The translations under genes were made by a program, and so were the position numbers. 64,000 nucleotides of DNA. Source: Notamacropus eugenii (Eukaryota; Chordata; Mammalia; Diprotodontia; Macropodidae). The DNA is taken from positions 516,770,224-516,834,223 of the forward strand of contig NC_092872.1 of assembly GCF_028372415.1 (NCBI RefSeq). The letters are read 5' to 3'. Position 1 is the stretch's first letter. The number at the start of each line of letters is the position of its first letter. Below, piece after piece: positions 43,050 to 53,640 of this stretch. Below the pieces are notes generated by a model that had not been told where the DNA came from, did not search any database, and saw only the letters and a program-made list of their open reading frames with translations.

Positions 43050-43700
43050 GAATGAGTTGGTGCTCGGATGACATTTCTCTGGAAATTCTCCTGATTTACA
43101 AGCTCCTACTTCAAAAGGTTTTAGGCACTTGCTTTGTCTTCTATAAAGTCCTTATCACCTGCAGAATCAAATATAAAATCCTCTGTTTGGCTTTCAAAGT
43201 CCTTAAGAACCTGGCCCTTCCTAACTTTCCAAGCTTCTCCTACCTTATTCTCCTTTACATGCTCTGCTATGCAATGACACTGGCCTCCTTGAGGTTCTAA
43301 TCCCACATTCCCCCCAACCCCCACCCCAAGTGTTTTCACTGACCGTTCCACATGCCTGGAATTTACTCCTTCCTCATCTCTGCCTCCTGGCTTCTCTGAC
43401 TTTCTTCAAGCCTCAGCTGAAGTCCCACCTTCTGCAAGAAACCTTTCCCAGTCTTTAATCTTAGTGCCTTCCCTTTAAGACTAGCTGCATTTGATCCTGT
43501 ATATAACTTATTTCTACAAAGTTGTTTGCTTGTTGTCTCCCCCATTAAACTGTGAGGTCCTTGAAGTCAGGGGCTATTTTATCTTTCTTTATATTGACTT
43601 TGTATTTCTTTTGTTGTATCTCTTTATATTTATCAAACATTGTGCTTGCCTGGCACATAGTAGGCACTTAATAAAGGCTAACTGACTGACAGACAGACAA
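43050..43700 (+). repeat. LINE L2 3' end, plus strand, about 650 bp
   Basis: It reads gaatcaaatataaaatcctc, ccttaagaacctggcccttc, catgcctggaatttactcc, gtccttgaagtcaggggcta and the terminal cctggcacatagtaggcact. It is a textbook L2 3' end. Confidence 0.85.
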
Positions 43701-44135
43701 GGTGATGTATACCCTAAGCTGAAAAGTGAAACATGAAATTAGCTAAATGGAGTTTTTGTCTACATTTGATTTTTTTTTAACTGTATGATTTTTCCCCACT
43801 CCCCACTGGTTCAGTTATTCTGACACAGGAAAGAATAAAATTGTCTGAAACACATTATTGAAGCAAAGGACCCCCTGGAATCCTTTGGATCAATGCAGTC
43901 TTTATTGAGTTCCTACCATATGGAAAGAAAATCCTGTGCTGGGGCTAAGAAAGTCAAGGAGATTTAGCTTAAAAGAACAAGAAATTTGGCATCAGATCTG
44001 AGTTGGAATCTCACTTCTTCTCCCTGTGTGGCTTTTGAGCAGATTCCTATCTGAACCTGTTTTCTTATCTATAAAATGAAGGCACTGGACTAGGCAATCT
44101 CTAAGGTTATACCTAGCTATAAATCCTATCAACTA
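43701..44135. other. unique DNA then a plus-strand MIR-type SINE
   Basis: The SINE part (about 43,980-44,135) has ttggcatcagatctgagttg and aacctgttttcttatctat. The preceding 280 bp show nothing clear. Confidence 0.45.
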
Positions 44136-44139
44136 AAGT

Positions 44140-44825
44140 CCCCCCCCCCCTTTTTGTCCATTTAATAGTATTTTATTTTTCCCAATTACATGTAAAGATA
44201 GTTTTCAACATTCACTTTTATAAAAAAGATTTAAGTTCCAAATTTTTTTCTCCTTCTCTCCCTCTCCTCCCCCATACAACAAGCAATTTGATATAGACCA
44301 TACATGTACAATCATATTAAACATATTTCCAAATTATGTTGTGAATAGTCATGTTGTGAAAGAAAAATCAGAACAAAAATGGAAAACCACAAGAAAGAAA
44401 AAACAAAAAAGAAGAGAAAATAATATGATTCGATCTGCATTCGGACTCCATAGTTCTTTCTCTGGATGTGGATAGCATTTTCCATCATGAGTCTTTTAGA
44501 ATTGTCTTAGATGATTGCATTGCTGAGAAGAGCTATGTCTATCAAAGTTGGTCATCACATAATGTTGCTTTTTCTGTGTACGATGTTCTCCTGGTTCTGC
44601 TCATTTCACTCAGCATCAGTTCATGTAAGTCTTTCCAGGTTTTTCTAAAAGTCTGCCTGCTCATCATTTCTTATAGCACAATAGTATTTTATACCATAAC
44701 TTGTTCAGTCATTCCCCAGTTGACAGGTATCCCCTCCATTTCCAATTCTTGGCCACCACAAAAAGAGCTGCTATAAATATTTTTGTACATGTGAATCCTT
44801 TTCCCTTTTTTAGGATCTCTTAGGG
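44140..44825 (-). repeat. L1-type 3' end, minus strand, about 690 bp
   Basis: It opens with ttttcccaattacatgtaaa (complement of the A-rich 3' end). It continues with gatctgcattcggactccat, tgctcatttcactcagcatc, aatagtattttataccataa and cattccccagttgacaggt. The last parts are the complement of the MEYY-type ORF2 end. The reading frame is not intact. Confidence 0.7.
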
Positions 44826-45265
44826 AACTAAAGTCCTTTTGTCTTTATGCAAAGGATTAGTTGGAGATTCTGCTTACTACAATTCAGCAAACATTAAGTT
44901 CATACTACATATAGTGCTAGGACAAAGAAGAATCCACTGTGGTTACTGCTTACAAGTTATTTACAGTCTAGCAGGGCGAATGAAGTATGCTGAGATCACT
45001 AATGCAATATGGAATTTAAATGCATAGAGGAGGTACAGGCAGACTTCTTTAAGATTATGGGATCATAGCATTAGAGGTGAAAAAGTAACTTAGAGTCCAT
45101 CTAGACCTGGTGTTTTTAGTCTGTTTTCTATCATAGATCTCTTTGCTTTTATATGATTGAAGGAAATGCTAACTTTAAGTTAAAGGTTAAGGAAAATAAA
45201 TATATCATTCCCCCTCATCCTATTAATTGATTTAAAGCTTACTTCATGTCTCCCCTCAACTTTGT
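44826..45265. other. L2 and CR1-tail scraps in unique DNA
   Basis: L2-like text lies at about 44,880-45,050 and a CR1-tail phrase (gatcatagcattagaggtga) at about 45,060-45,105. Confidence 0.4.
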
Positions 45266-45269
45266 CTTT

Positions 45270-45720
45270 CTAAGCTAAATATTATTTTTAAAATAGTATT
45301 TAATCATTTTTCAAATTACATGTAAAGACAATTGTAAACATTGCTTTTTAAAAAGTTTTTGAGTTCCAAATTTTCTCCCTCTTCCTCCTCTTCCCTCTTC
45401 CTAAAATAGTAATCAATTTGGTATAGGTTATGTATGTGCAATCATATAAAACATTTTTCCATGTTAGTCGTGTTATGAAAGAAGAAACCAAGCAAAAGAA
45501 AAAAAAACATGGGGAAAAAATAAAGTGAAAATAGGATGCTTTGATCTGCATTCAGGCGTTATCAGTTCTTTCTGGAGGTGGATAGCATTTTCCATAATAA
45601 TCCTTTGGGATTGTCTTAGATCATTATATTGCTGAGAATAGCTGTCATTCACAGTTGATAATCATACAATATTGTTCAGCTTGCTTCACTTTGCATCAGT
45701 TCATTGAACACTATTATTTT
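45270..45720 (-). repeat. L1-type 3' end, minus strand, second copy
   Basis: Same layout as the copy about 1.1 kb upstream: caaattacatgtaaagacaa, aagttttt gagttccaaat, ttgatctgcattcaggcg and ggtggatagcattttccat. The pair could be independent insertions or a local duplication. Confidence 0.7.
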
Positions 45721-46079
45721 AAAGTCTGCTTTCCTAGCTCAAATCAATTCCACATTTATTAAACAGCACTCTTTCCTCACTACCCCTCTTATAAACTATC
45801 TAGCTTTCTTAAAAGCTCAATTCAAGTTCCACCTGCTACAGAAAGTCTATCCTGTCATAGATTCTCCTGCCATCTATTGACGTAACTCTTAGATACCAGG
45901 TTAAGAACTGCTAATGTAGATTAGCTCTTTATTTTACAGATGAGGAAAGTGAGACTTACTGAGGTTAAGTGACTTGCCCAACATTATGAAACTAATAGTT
46001 AATGGCAGAATTTGAACTTAGTACTTTCAGAGTCCAAGTCTACTATGCCACACTACCTCTGTAGTGAAACCCTCTCCAG
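45721..46079. repeat. L2 scrap and minus-strand MIR-type SINE
   Basis: L2-like text (agctcaattcaagttccacc) is followed by a SINE at about 45,920-46,075 (ttttacagatgaggaaagtg, gaatttgaacttag). Confidence 0.55.
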
Positions 46080-47790
46080 TTTGGCTTCCAACCTCATCAT
46101 TCAATAGAAACTGACCTCTCCAAACTTACCAGTGAACTCTTAACTGCCAAATCTAATGAACTCGCTGGTGATACCTTCTCTTAAATATTTACTTTCTGGA
46201 TTTTTGTGAAACTGCTGTTTCTTGATTCCCTTCCTCTCTCTGGCTGCTTCTCATCAGTCTCCTTTGTTGCTTCCTCATACATGCCATGCCCCAATAATCA
46301 TGAGTGTTTCCCAGAGCTTCCTGGGCTCTCTTCTCCCTCTATACTATCTCAGTTGGCAAATTCATCAGCCCCATGAGTTCAGTGATCATCTTTATGCATT
46401 CCTAGGTCTATATATCCAGCCATAGTCTCTCTGCAGAGTTATAATCAAGCATCTGCAACTGCCTCTTGAGGCAGATGGATGTCCCCTAGGCTCGTTATGT
46501 TTCTCCCCAAACCCTCCCCCTTTCCTGTTATCCTATCTTATTACTCCTGAAATGGACGGACCAAGACAAGCACAGGCAAGAGTTAATTGAGAATTTGGGA
46601 GCGTCTTTATTAGCCGGCGGCTGTCCACAAAGGAGGCAGCCCTGAACAAAGGTGTGTGTGTGCCTTTTAAGCATCTTACAGCCTTGCAGTTCCAGTAGCA
46701 CACATTTTTCACAGAACAGTTTTGACAGGGGTTCCTAGGTGATGCTAGGCAAGGGGGCACAACAGAGAGGGGGCCCCAGGCAGCTGCCAGGCAAAGGGGT
46801 ACAACAGAGAGTGGCTGCTAGGCGAAGGGGCACAACAGAAAGTGGCTACTAGGCCCAACCCTGCCTAGAAACTCAACAGACATTTCTCAACCCAGGGGCT
46901 CTGGGGGTGGGGGGGTGAGGGTGGGGAATAATGTCCACTTCACTCCCTGTTAATGTCCAGGGCACCAGTATCCTCTCAGTCAGCCAGGCTTACAACCTTG
47001 GTATCATTCCAAACTCTTCATTCTCATATATCCCACATATTCAATCCATTGCCTAGTCTTTGTTTCTACTTTTGCAACATCTTTCATATGCTTCCCCTTC
47101 TCTGTACTCATCTAGCCACAACGCTTATTCAGACCCTCATTACTTCTCACCCAGACCATTACAATAGCCATCTAACTGGTCTTCGTGCTTTATCTCTTTC
47201 TTCATTCCAACTCATCCTCTACTCAGCTGTCAGTGTACGTATGATCATGTAATCCCTGGCTCACTGGGTTCCAGTGGTTCCCTCTTTCTTCTGAACAAAA
47301 TATAAACACTCTCTCTGGCATTTAAAGACTATGTCTTGGCCCCTTCCTACCTTTCCAATCTTGTTACCCTTGACTCCATGAACTCTACATTCCAGAAACA
47401 CCAGTCCTCTTGGAGTTTCTCTAACATTGCCAATATTCACTAACATTGCATTTCCCTGACTTTGCACTTGCTGCTCCCAGCATCTGTAATTACCTGCACT
47501 TTCACCTCTGCCTGAGGTTTTCTGGTTTCTTCTAGACTCAGCTCACATCCTCCCCTCTGCAGGAGGCCTGTCCTAGTTTCCCCTTCTCCCCCAAGTGCTA
47601 GTCTTTCCCTCACTCAAATTGTCTTCCTCCCACTCTGTACACCTCATATATAAGTCAGCCTAGCTGCTGATATGTAATCTCCCTCACTAGAATGTGAACT
47701 ACTTGAAGGCAGGGACTATTTTAGCTTTTCTTTGTATCCTTAATCCTTAACTCAGTGCCTGGCACAGTTAGTAAACTCTCAGTACTTTTG
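46080..47790 (+). repeat. LINE L2, about 1.3 kb, plus strand, split by a solo LTR
   Basis: Order of L2 landmarks: tctctctggctgcttctcat, ccagagcttcctgggctctc, [LTR 46,548-46,942], aaccttggtatcattccaaa, ttacaatagccatctaactg, tgtaatccctggctcactgg, gcctgaggttttctggtttc and gtgcctggcacagttagtaa. Frames are broken. Confidence 0.8.
46548..46942 (-). mobile_element. solo retroviral-type LTR, 395 bp
   Basis: It is bounded by TG at the left and CA at the right, and flanked by ctcc at 46,544-46,547 and 46,943-46,946. On the minus strand an AATAAA (46,606-46,611) lies 58 nt before the end, as expected for R-U5. Removing it and one ctcc restores continuous L2 text. A 4-bp duplication fits ERV1/gamma-type elements. 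No internal viral genes are present. Confidence 0.7.
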
Positions 47791-48282
47791 TGGACAGCCT
47801 GAACAGGTGTAAATGGGGGAGTGAGTGCCGATGTGGGTGTGGTGGGAGGAAGCTATTTTAGGGCAGAGAGAATAGCTTGAGCAAAGGGATGCATCAGGTG
47901 TTAAAGAAAGGACAATGCTGTTGGACTCAAATATAGAACAGGAAGAGGTAAAGCTACAAAAAAGTCCGGATGATTTTTCCATTTTTGTTACCGGGGAGGG
48001 TGTGGTGCAAGTAGGAAAGAGATTTGACTTAGTAGGCAAAGAAGGCAAAAAGGTATGGATTTTGTGACACAAGCAGGTCAGGGTGTGATACCCTATGTGG
48101 ACCTGGGGAAAAGTAAGAAAGAATAAGGGTTTGGGGTTATACCCATGGTCTCTAAGTTCCCTTCTAGCCTACAAAGTGTTTGATAACACGCAATTCAAAT
48201 CAGACAATAACTTGCCCCACCTTAAGCCCGGAGGCAGGGCAGGAAATTGATCCTTTAGAGACTCAGACTGGAAAATAGGTGG
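47791..48282. other. non-coding, nothing recognised
   Basis: Possible L2-derived scraps near 47,850-47,950. No exon. Confidence 0.4.
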
Positions 48283-48480
48283 CTGGAGCAGGTAGGTGGC
48301 TCAGTGGATGATGAGTACTGGGCCCGGAATCAGGAAGACCCGAGTTCAAATCTAAACGCGACATTCCCTAGATGTATGACCCTGGGCAAGTCACTTAACC
48401 TCGGTTTGCCCTAATACACTGGAGAAGGAAATGGCTCTGGTCCGCAGGGTCATGAAGAATCGGACACGAATAGCCGCAGC
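48283..48480 (+). repeat. tRNA-headed SINE, plus strand
   Basis: It reads caggtaggtggctcagtgga, gagttcaaatctaaacg, gggcaagtcacttaacctcg and the tail gtcatgaagaatcggacac. The ancestral CpG positions are unusually well kept. Confidence 0.75.
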
Positions 48481-48489
48481 TGTGGCACT

Positions 48490-48700
48490 AGGTCCAAGAC
48501 TTGCAGTTCTTACAGCCGTAGGATTTATTTTCAGATCATCTAACCCAGCCCCCGCACGACACACGTGGGGAAACTTGCCCACGGTCACAAGGTGGCAAGG
48601 AGCAGGCAGCTTTCGAATCCAAGTCTCCTCTGACTGGAAATCTAGTCCTCGTAGCAGTTCTACGACCCTGGGATCAAGGCCGTGGTCCACACTGGGGGTC
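48490..48700 (-). repeat. MIR-type SINE fragment, minus strand
   Basis: It shows a cccacggtcacaaggtggc phrase and a tttcgaatccaagtctcc box, just upstream of the PEDS1 promoter. Confidence 0.5.
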
Positions 48701-48842
48701 CCCCCAACTGAGACCCACTAGAAAGACTGCAGGGCTGGAGTCTGGGGGAGGGGGTGGGGACAGAGGGTGGAGTAGGCGCCAGATGTGCCTCGGGGCGGCT
48801 CCCAGATGTGTCCCTCCTCCCTCCCTCACCCGAACGCGTCGG

Positions 48843-48928
48843 ATTGGCCAGGCTTCCGATCGCGCTCCTAGTTCGCTCGCCATTGGCTAGGACCGCCCCT
48901 GAAGCGGGCGCTGATTGGCCGTGACGCG
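48843..48928 (+). promoter_or_regulatory. PEDS1: PEDS1 promoter: three inverted CCAAT boxes and a CRE-like site
   Basis: ATTGG (CCAAT on the other strand) occurs at 48,843, 48,882 and 48,914, spaced 39 and 32 bp. A GC box (accgcccct) lies between the second and third, and tgacgcg at 48,922-48,928 follows. There is no TATA box. This layout suggests NF-Y-driven housekeeping expression with a start site near 48,950-49,000. Confidence 0.7.
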
Positions 48929-49019
48929 CAGGGGTCCGGGCGAGGCCCAGTCGCGGCGCCTCCTTCGCCGCTGCCGCCGCTTCGGCCCTTGCCAGTTCAT
49001 TAGGAGAGGCGTTCGCTCC

Positions 49020-49055
49020 ATGCAGTTCTGCGGGCCGGAGCTGCTGCGCCGCTAG
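49020..49055 (+). promoter_or_regulatory. possible PEDS1 upstream ORF, 11 codons
   Basis: An ATG at 49,020 opens MQFCGPELLRR and stops at 49,055, 43 nt before the main start. It matters only if transcription begins upstream of 49,020, which the CCAAT positions suggest. Confidence 0.4.
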
Positions 49056-49098
49056 AGAGCCGGGGAGGGGGCGCGGGGGCGAGGCCGGGACCCGGGCC

Positions 49099-49288
49099 AT
49101 GGCGAGCGGCGGCGGCGGCGGCGAGGAAGGAGGCGGGGAACGAGGGTGTCCGGAGCCCGACGAGCCTTCGGAGCCGGGACGCGGCCCCGAGGGGGAGGCG
49201 GCGGCGGCGGCAGCAGCGGACGGCGGAGGCCGGCGCTGGGGAGCGCAGCACGCAGGAGCCCGCGAGCTGGCCCAGCTCTACTCTCCAG
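49099..49288 (+). CDS. PEDS1: plasmanylethanolamine desaturase, exon 1 coding part
   Basis: PEDS1 (TMEM189) is the ER-membrane desaturase that introduces the vinyl-ether bond of plasmalogens. Exon 1 encodes 63 full codons. The first 45 are low-complexity (Gly, Glu and Ala runs) and differ from the human N-terminus as I recall it. The last 17, RWGAQHAGARELAQLYSP, match human closely. The start lies in a good context (gccATGG), and no in-frame ATG lies closer to the conserved part. The donor is CCAG|GTGGGA at 49,288/49,289, phase 1. It joins exon 2 to give the conserved SPGKRLQEW sequence. The catalytic histidine-rich part is encoded by later exons outside the window. Confidence 0.93.
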
Positions 49289-50544
49289 GTGGGACCGACA
49301 GACGCCCGGGGCGGGACCCCCGGACCCTGGTCCATTCCCCCCCCCATCTGCATCCCCGTCCCCGGGAAGCGATCCTCCGACCCCAGCCTAGAACCTTCCC
49401 GGCGCAGCGTTCTCCCTGCGAGCTTCGCAGAGACCCCCGAAAGGGCCTCCTCGCTCCTGGCTTCCCCAGCAGCAGCCCTTAAGGGAAGGGTTTTTTCTTG
49501 GGGGTAAGAAGAGGGGGAGAAAATGATCGATGTCCTGGGCCTTCTAGAACCTGCGGGACCTGACGTTCACCGCGACAGACCCTCCCCACCCCGGGACGCC
49601 CCGGCCCCACCGAGGTTTAGGGGTTTTGTTACTTGCCCGGGGAGAATCCAGCGCTCGACTGCCGCAGGGGAGGCGGGTGTGGGAGACACATTGTCTTTCT
49701 TCCCAGTCTCTAGGGGGACCCTGCTTGCTTTGCTCCCCCAAAGGCCTGAAGTTCACCCAGCTTTTCCAAGATTCCCACCGTCCCTCTTTCCCCTGTGCCC
49801 AGTTCAGACAAGGGAGACACCCCTCCTCACCCGCTATGGGTTGTCCGCTTGGGCCCCCTCCGACTCCCGTGCTGCTTTTAGACTCAGGAGGATCACAGAC
49901 TCTGCTGTCCTTCTAGCAGAGGGCATCGTCAGCATCCCAAATGCCTCAACTCTTACTCCTTAGGTCCTTTTCCCTTTTTCCCTCAAGGTCTTCCTACCCA
50001 GAGATTTCCAAGCTTTGTCGTCTTTGTGTTGGGGACCCTTCCTACTTCCCTCCTCCAGGAGGCTGTGCCCCAGGAACCCCCATCCTCTCCATTCTTTGGC
50101 CTTTGCTCTAGGCCTAACTCTTTTCCCTACCCAAAGCCTCTGGGGTTCTGTGGCCTTTCTCCCAGCAAATCTCAAGTGATGGAATTGTGATACCTAAATG
50201 AGGGGAGAAGGAAGTTGGCAGGGTGCTTCTGGCATTTCAAAAGCTAGATGATTTCATTCCTTCCCTTGTAATTATGGAGGATGAGGCCAGTGCCTTTAAT
50301 AAAGCCATCGTGACATTGGGTCAGGTGGCCAAACTCACTTCCTTCCCTCTCATGCTCAGAGGTGAATCCTTCAGACTTGCTACTGCGGTGAGACAGTCTT
50401 TTGTTTGTAAAATGCCTTGTCATTTTTTTCTCTCATTGGTCCATCATCTAGATTAATTGGGCACCTGCTGTACATAGAGGTCTGTGCTAGCTGTTGTGCA
50501 AAGGGAGGCCTGGACCAGGGCTGGTATCTTTGATCCAGACCCCA

Positions 50545-51060
50545 CTGTTAATGGTACAACCCCTTTTATTCAGCTTAGGAGCCCTGAGGCAAGTCTAGAC
50601 TGCCCCAAATTCACAGGGTCACTCAGATGCTAGACATTATTGTGGTTGTGATGAAAATAAGTGCTTTGAAAACTGTAAATCTCTAGATATGCTCGGTGTT
50701 TTCTCCAAGTTCTCTGTGAGGCAAGGTCTGTCTTATCTCCTTCAGTTTTCAGCATAGTATTCTGGGCATAAAAGTGCTTGGAAGGAAGGAAGGAAGGAAG
50801 GAAGGAAGGAAGGAAGGAATGAATGGTTGAATAAATAAGGTGGGATCCCCCAGCTTTCTTCTGGACTGCTTATCACTAACCTTTAGCTTTGAATAGTGGA
50901 AAGAGCACAGAATTGGAAGTCAGGAGACCCAGGTCCTAGGCCCAGCTTTGGTATTAACTAAATGAATGACCTTGGACCAAGTCCTTTGTTCTTTTTGAGC
51001 CTCAGTTTTCTTTGTTACAGTGAAGAATTTGGACTCCATACTACCTGAAGTTGTTTCTCT
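50545..51060 (+). repeat. MIR-type fragments flanking a (GGAA)n tract
   Basis: There is a decayed minus-strand piece at about 50,550-50,650. A GGAA microsatellite of about ten units lies at 50,779-50,818. A plus-strand MIR-type SINE follows at about 50,885-51,060 (attggaagtcaggagaccc, gagcctcagttttctttg). Confidence 0.6.
50779..50818 (+). repeat. (GGAA)n microsatellite
   Basis: About ten perfect GGAA units in PEDS1 intron 1. GGAA is the ETS core motif, but nothing indicates function here. Confidence 0.95.
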
Positions 51061-51839
51061 CATACACTATTGTGTGATTATTCAGCCCTGACCTTTCACC
51101 ACCATTCTCCAGCCTCCTCAACCTCCTTCCTGCTACCTCTCTCCACTCTTGAAGAATGCACACCTCCCTTCCCCAGGGCAACACACTGGACTGTCTGCAC
51201 TTTGGCCATCCTTCTGGTGACAGACCACTGTTCTCTCCACTCCAGATGGTACCTGAACTCTGACCTTTCCCTGACCCTCTGGAAGGGGAGCACCAACTTG
51301 CCTTCCCTGTCTCCTCACCCACCTTCCTTTTGCTTTGACTACTACCCAAGTGGCCGATTTTACCAAGCACAGTCCCCATTAAGGGCCCAGCTCACAGTAA
51401 AAGACTCTGGTATGTTTGCATAGCCCTCATCATCAAACCTGATGTCCTAGACTCCAGGGATCAAGATAGATTTGAGAGAAATTAGAGCAAACAAGGCTAG
51501 GGCAGATCTAGAATTGGAAATGTATTATCAAGTTCTTGCTCCTGACTTGTCCTGGCCTCTGGTTAGTCTGGTTTCTCTGAATTCTTTTTTAGTAAGGTCT
51601 CCATCCTGATTATGACCTTTTTCTGACCTTGAGACTACTTTGTGATTAGGCAGCCCTTGTGCCTGCAGATATTCCTATGGACCAGAGTAGGAGATGAGCT
51701 TTGAAATAATATTTCCCAATTTCCTCTAGAGCACCTATTGGCAAGGGTTGGAATAAGAGAGAATAAAGGATGACCTAGGATGCTGAATGGCCTTTGGAAA
51801 CACTTCGTAGTTTATTTTCCTGAAACACACTAGTGATTA

Positions 51840-51990
51840 TCCCCTCCTTGAGACCTCTTTCTGCCACTAGCTTTGACTGTTTGGGCAAGTCAATTTCCCT
51901 TCCGTGGGCCTTCCTGTCCCCTACAAAGTGAGGGGTTGAACCAGAGGATCTGCCAAGAGTTGCCTAAGCATTAATATTTTGTGATAGTCT
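51840..51990 (+). repeat. MIR-type SINE fragment, plus strand
   Basis: It shows gtttgggcaagtcaatttcc and gtgaggggttgaaccagag. Confidence 0.5.
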
Positions 51991-52300
51991 GAGATATGGA
52001 ATGAGCAGGTAGCTTATCCAGGATGACCATAGCCAGGTTGACCCCCTTCTGCGCTGCCACCACGTAAAAGCTGGGTATTGACTGACAGCTAACATGCTGG
52101 GCAAATCAGCTCTCCTGCCATACACCAAGATCCCATACATCAGGACTAGAAGGGACCATAGCAGAATGTTATTACAACTGTGGAGATCATCTCTTGTAAT
52201 CTTGGCCTTAAAGGTTCAATTTAGTTATTACCTCCCACTTGAAGTTTTCCCTAACCCTCTGTCCTCTCCCCTCCCAGTGAAATATTCACTCCCTCTGGAG

Positions 52301-52550
52301 TTGCTGTTCAGTCAGCTTCAGTCTTGTCCCACTCTTCATGACCCCTTTAGAGGGGAAGAGGGTGCCTGGCTTGGGGTTTCTTAGCAAACATACAGGAGTG
52401 GTTTACCAGTTCCTTCTCCAGCTCATTTTACAGCAAAGGAAACAGAGGCAAACAGGGATAAGTAACTTGTCCAGAGTCACAGAGCTAATAAGTGTCTGAG
52501 GCAGTATTTCAACTCAGTTCTTCCTGACTCCAGGTCCAGTGCTCTCTGCA
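52301..52550 (-). repeat. tRNA-headed SINE, minus strand
   Basis: It reads ttgctgttcagtcagcttca, gtttaccagttccttctcc and aaggaaacagaggcaaacag. A 20-bp interruption (ttagaggggaagagggtgcc region) breaks the tail. Confidence 0.75.
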
Positions 52551-53409
52551 CATCTTGATCTGTATCCTCAATAGCTTTGAGGTTATAGTGCTTTGCATGT
52601 AGGCCCTCACTTGCTGAGGAAGGACTTCATTCAGCATTATATTAAGAGGTTCTCTACGTATGCTATGCTTTTGGTGGGAATAAAGGAAGAAGATATGTAG
52701 CAAAGAAATGGTTAGTTCTAGCCTGACCCCCTTTTTCTTAGGATCCCCAAAAGGTTAGCTCATTTCTGCTATAGAGAAGGAGGGGATGGTCCTGGAGCTG
52801 ACCTTTAAATTCAGACTTGTGTGTTAGCCCCAGGACTGCTCTGCTTTCCAGTCAGATATTACCTAACCCTTGAGAAAGGCAGGGAAGTTGGAGGATGTAC
52901 AGAGTGATGACTGTGTACTTCATTTTTATTCCCTAATAGGAGAATTTTCACAGGGGTAAAAGGGACAGCTCTTGATGACCTGCCTGGCTGGTGTTTGCTA
53001 GGTTAGAGTTTGTTTTGTGCTGTTTAGGGTTCCCAGGTACCTCCCCTCCCTTCCCCCCTCCAAAGGTTGAAACCTGTCAGGCCTAGATCTGTAGGAGCTT
53101 TGAGAGTATTTGGCTTCAGCTTCTCGGGAGTGAATGAGTACCATGGTGTTCTCTGTTTCATCTTGCTTTCCATCTTCCTAAAGTAGGATGTTTTCTGATG
53201 ACTGGACCTGAGGCCAGCCCAACCCTCAGCTTTGTGGGTATTTGAAATACTCACAGGAAGGCGCTTCCAGGGAAATAGGGCGGTGACTCATCTGAGATTC
53301 TCCACTCCTTAGGACTGGAAAAGTTATATATTTTTTGTTCAATCACCAGAAGGGTAAAGCATAATGACAACAGAAATAAGGCTTCTTGTCCTAAGGTGCT
53401 ACTTCTATT

Positions 53410-53640
53410 GACCACTGCAGGTAGATGTTGGATCAAGTGATCTTGGAGGTCCCTTCCAACCCTGAAATTATGTGAAACAACATGTTCTAGTAAAAGGTTT
53501 TGGAGTCAGGTTTAATTCCTGGCTCTGCTAATTACTGCCTGTGTTCTTGGGCAAGTAATCTTACCTCTCTGGACCTCAGTTTTCTCATCTGTTAAATGAG
53601 AGAGTTATACTGGATTTTGTCTAGTATCTCTTCTGAATGA
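53410..53640 (+). repeat. CR1-tail and MIR-type SINE, plus strand
   Basis: The CR1-like gatcttggaggtcccttcc at 53,440 is followed by a SINE with gttttggagtcaggtttaa and gacctcagttttctcatctg. Confidence 0.6.

Larger units (their letters stand above)
48780..49420. promoter_or_regulatory. PEDS1: CpG island at the PEDS1 5' end
   Basis: A sharp rise in GC and CpG covers the inferred promoter, the leader, exon 1 and the start of intron 1. Boundaries are by eye. Confidence 0.8.

Noticed and set aside
44140..45720. The two minus-strand L1-type ends as a possible local duplication or inverted pair
   Set aside because: They are in the same orientation, about 1.1 kb apart and differ substantially. Independent insertions explain them as well, so I did not claim a duplication.
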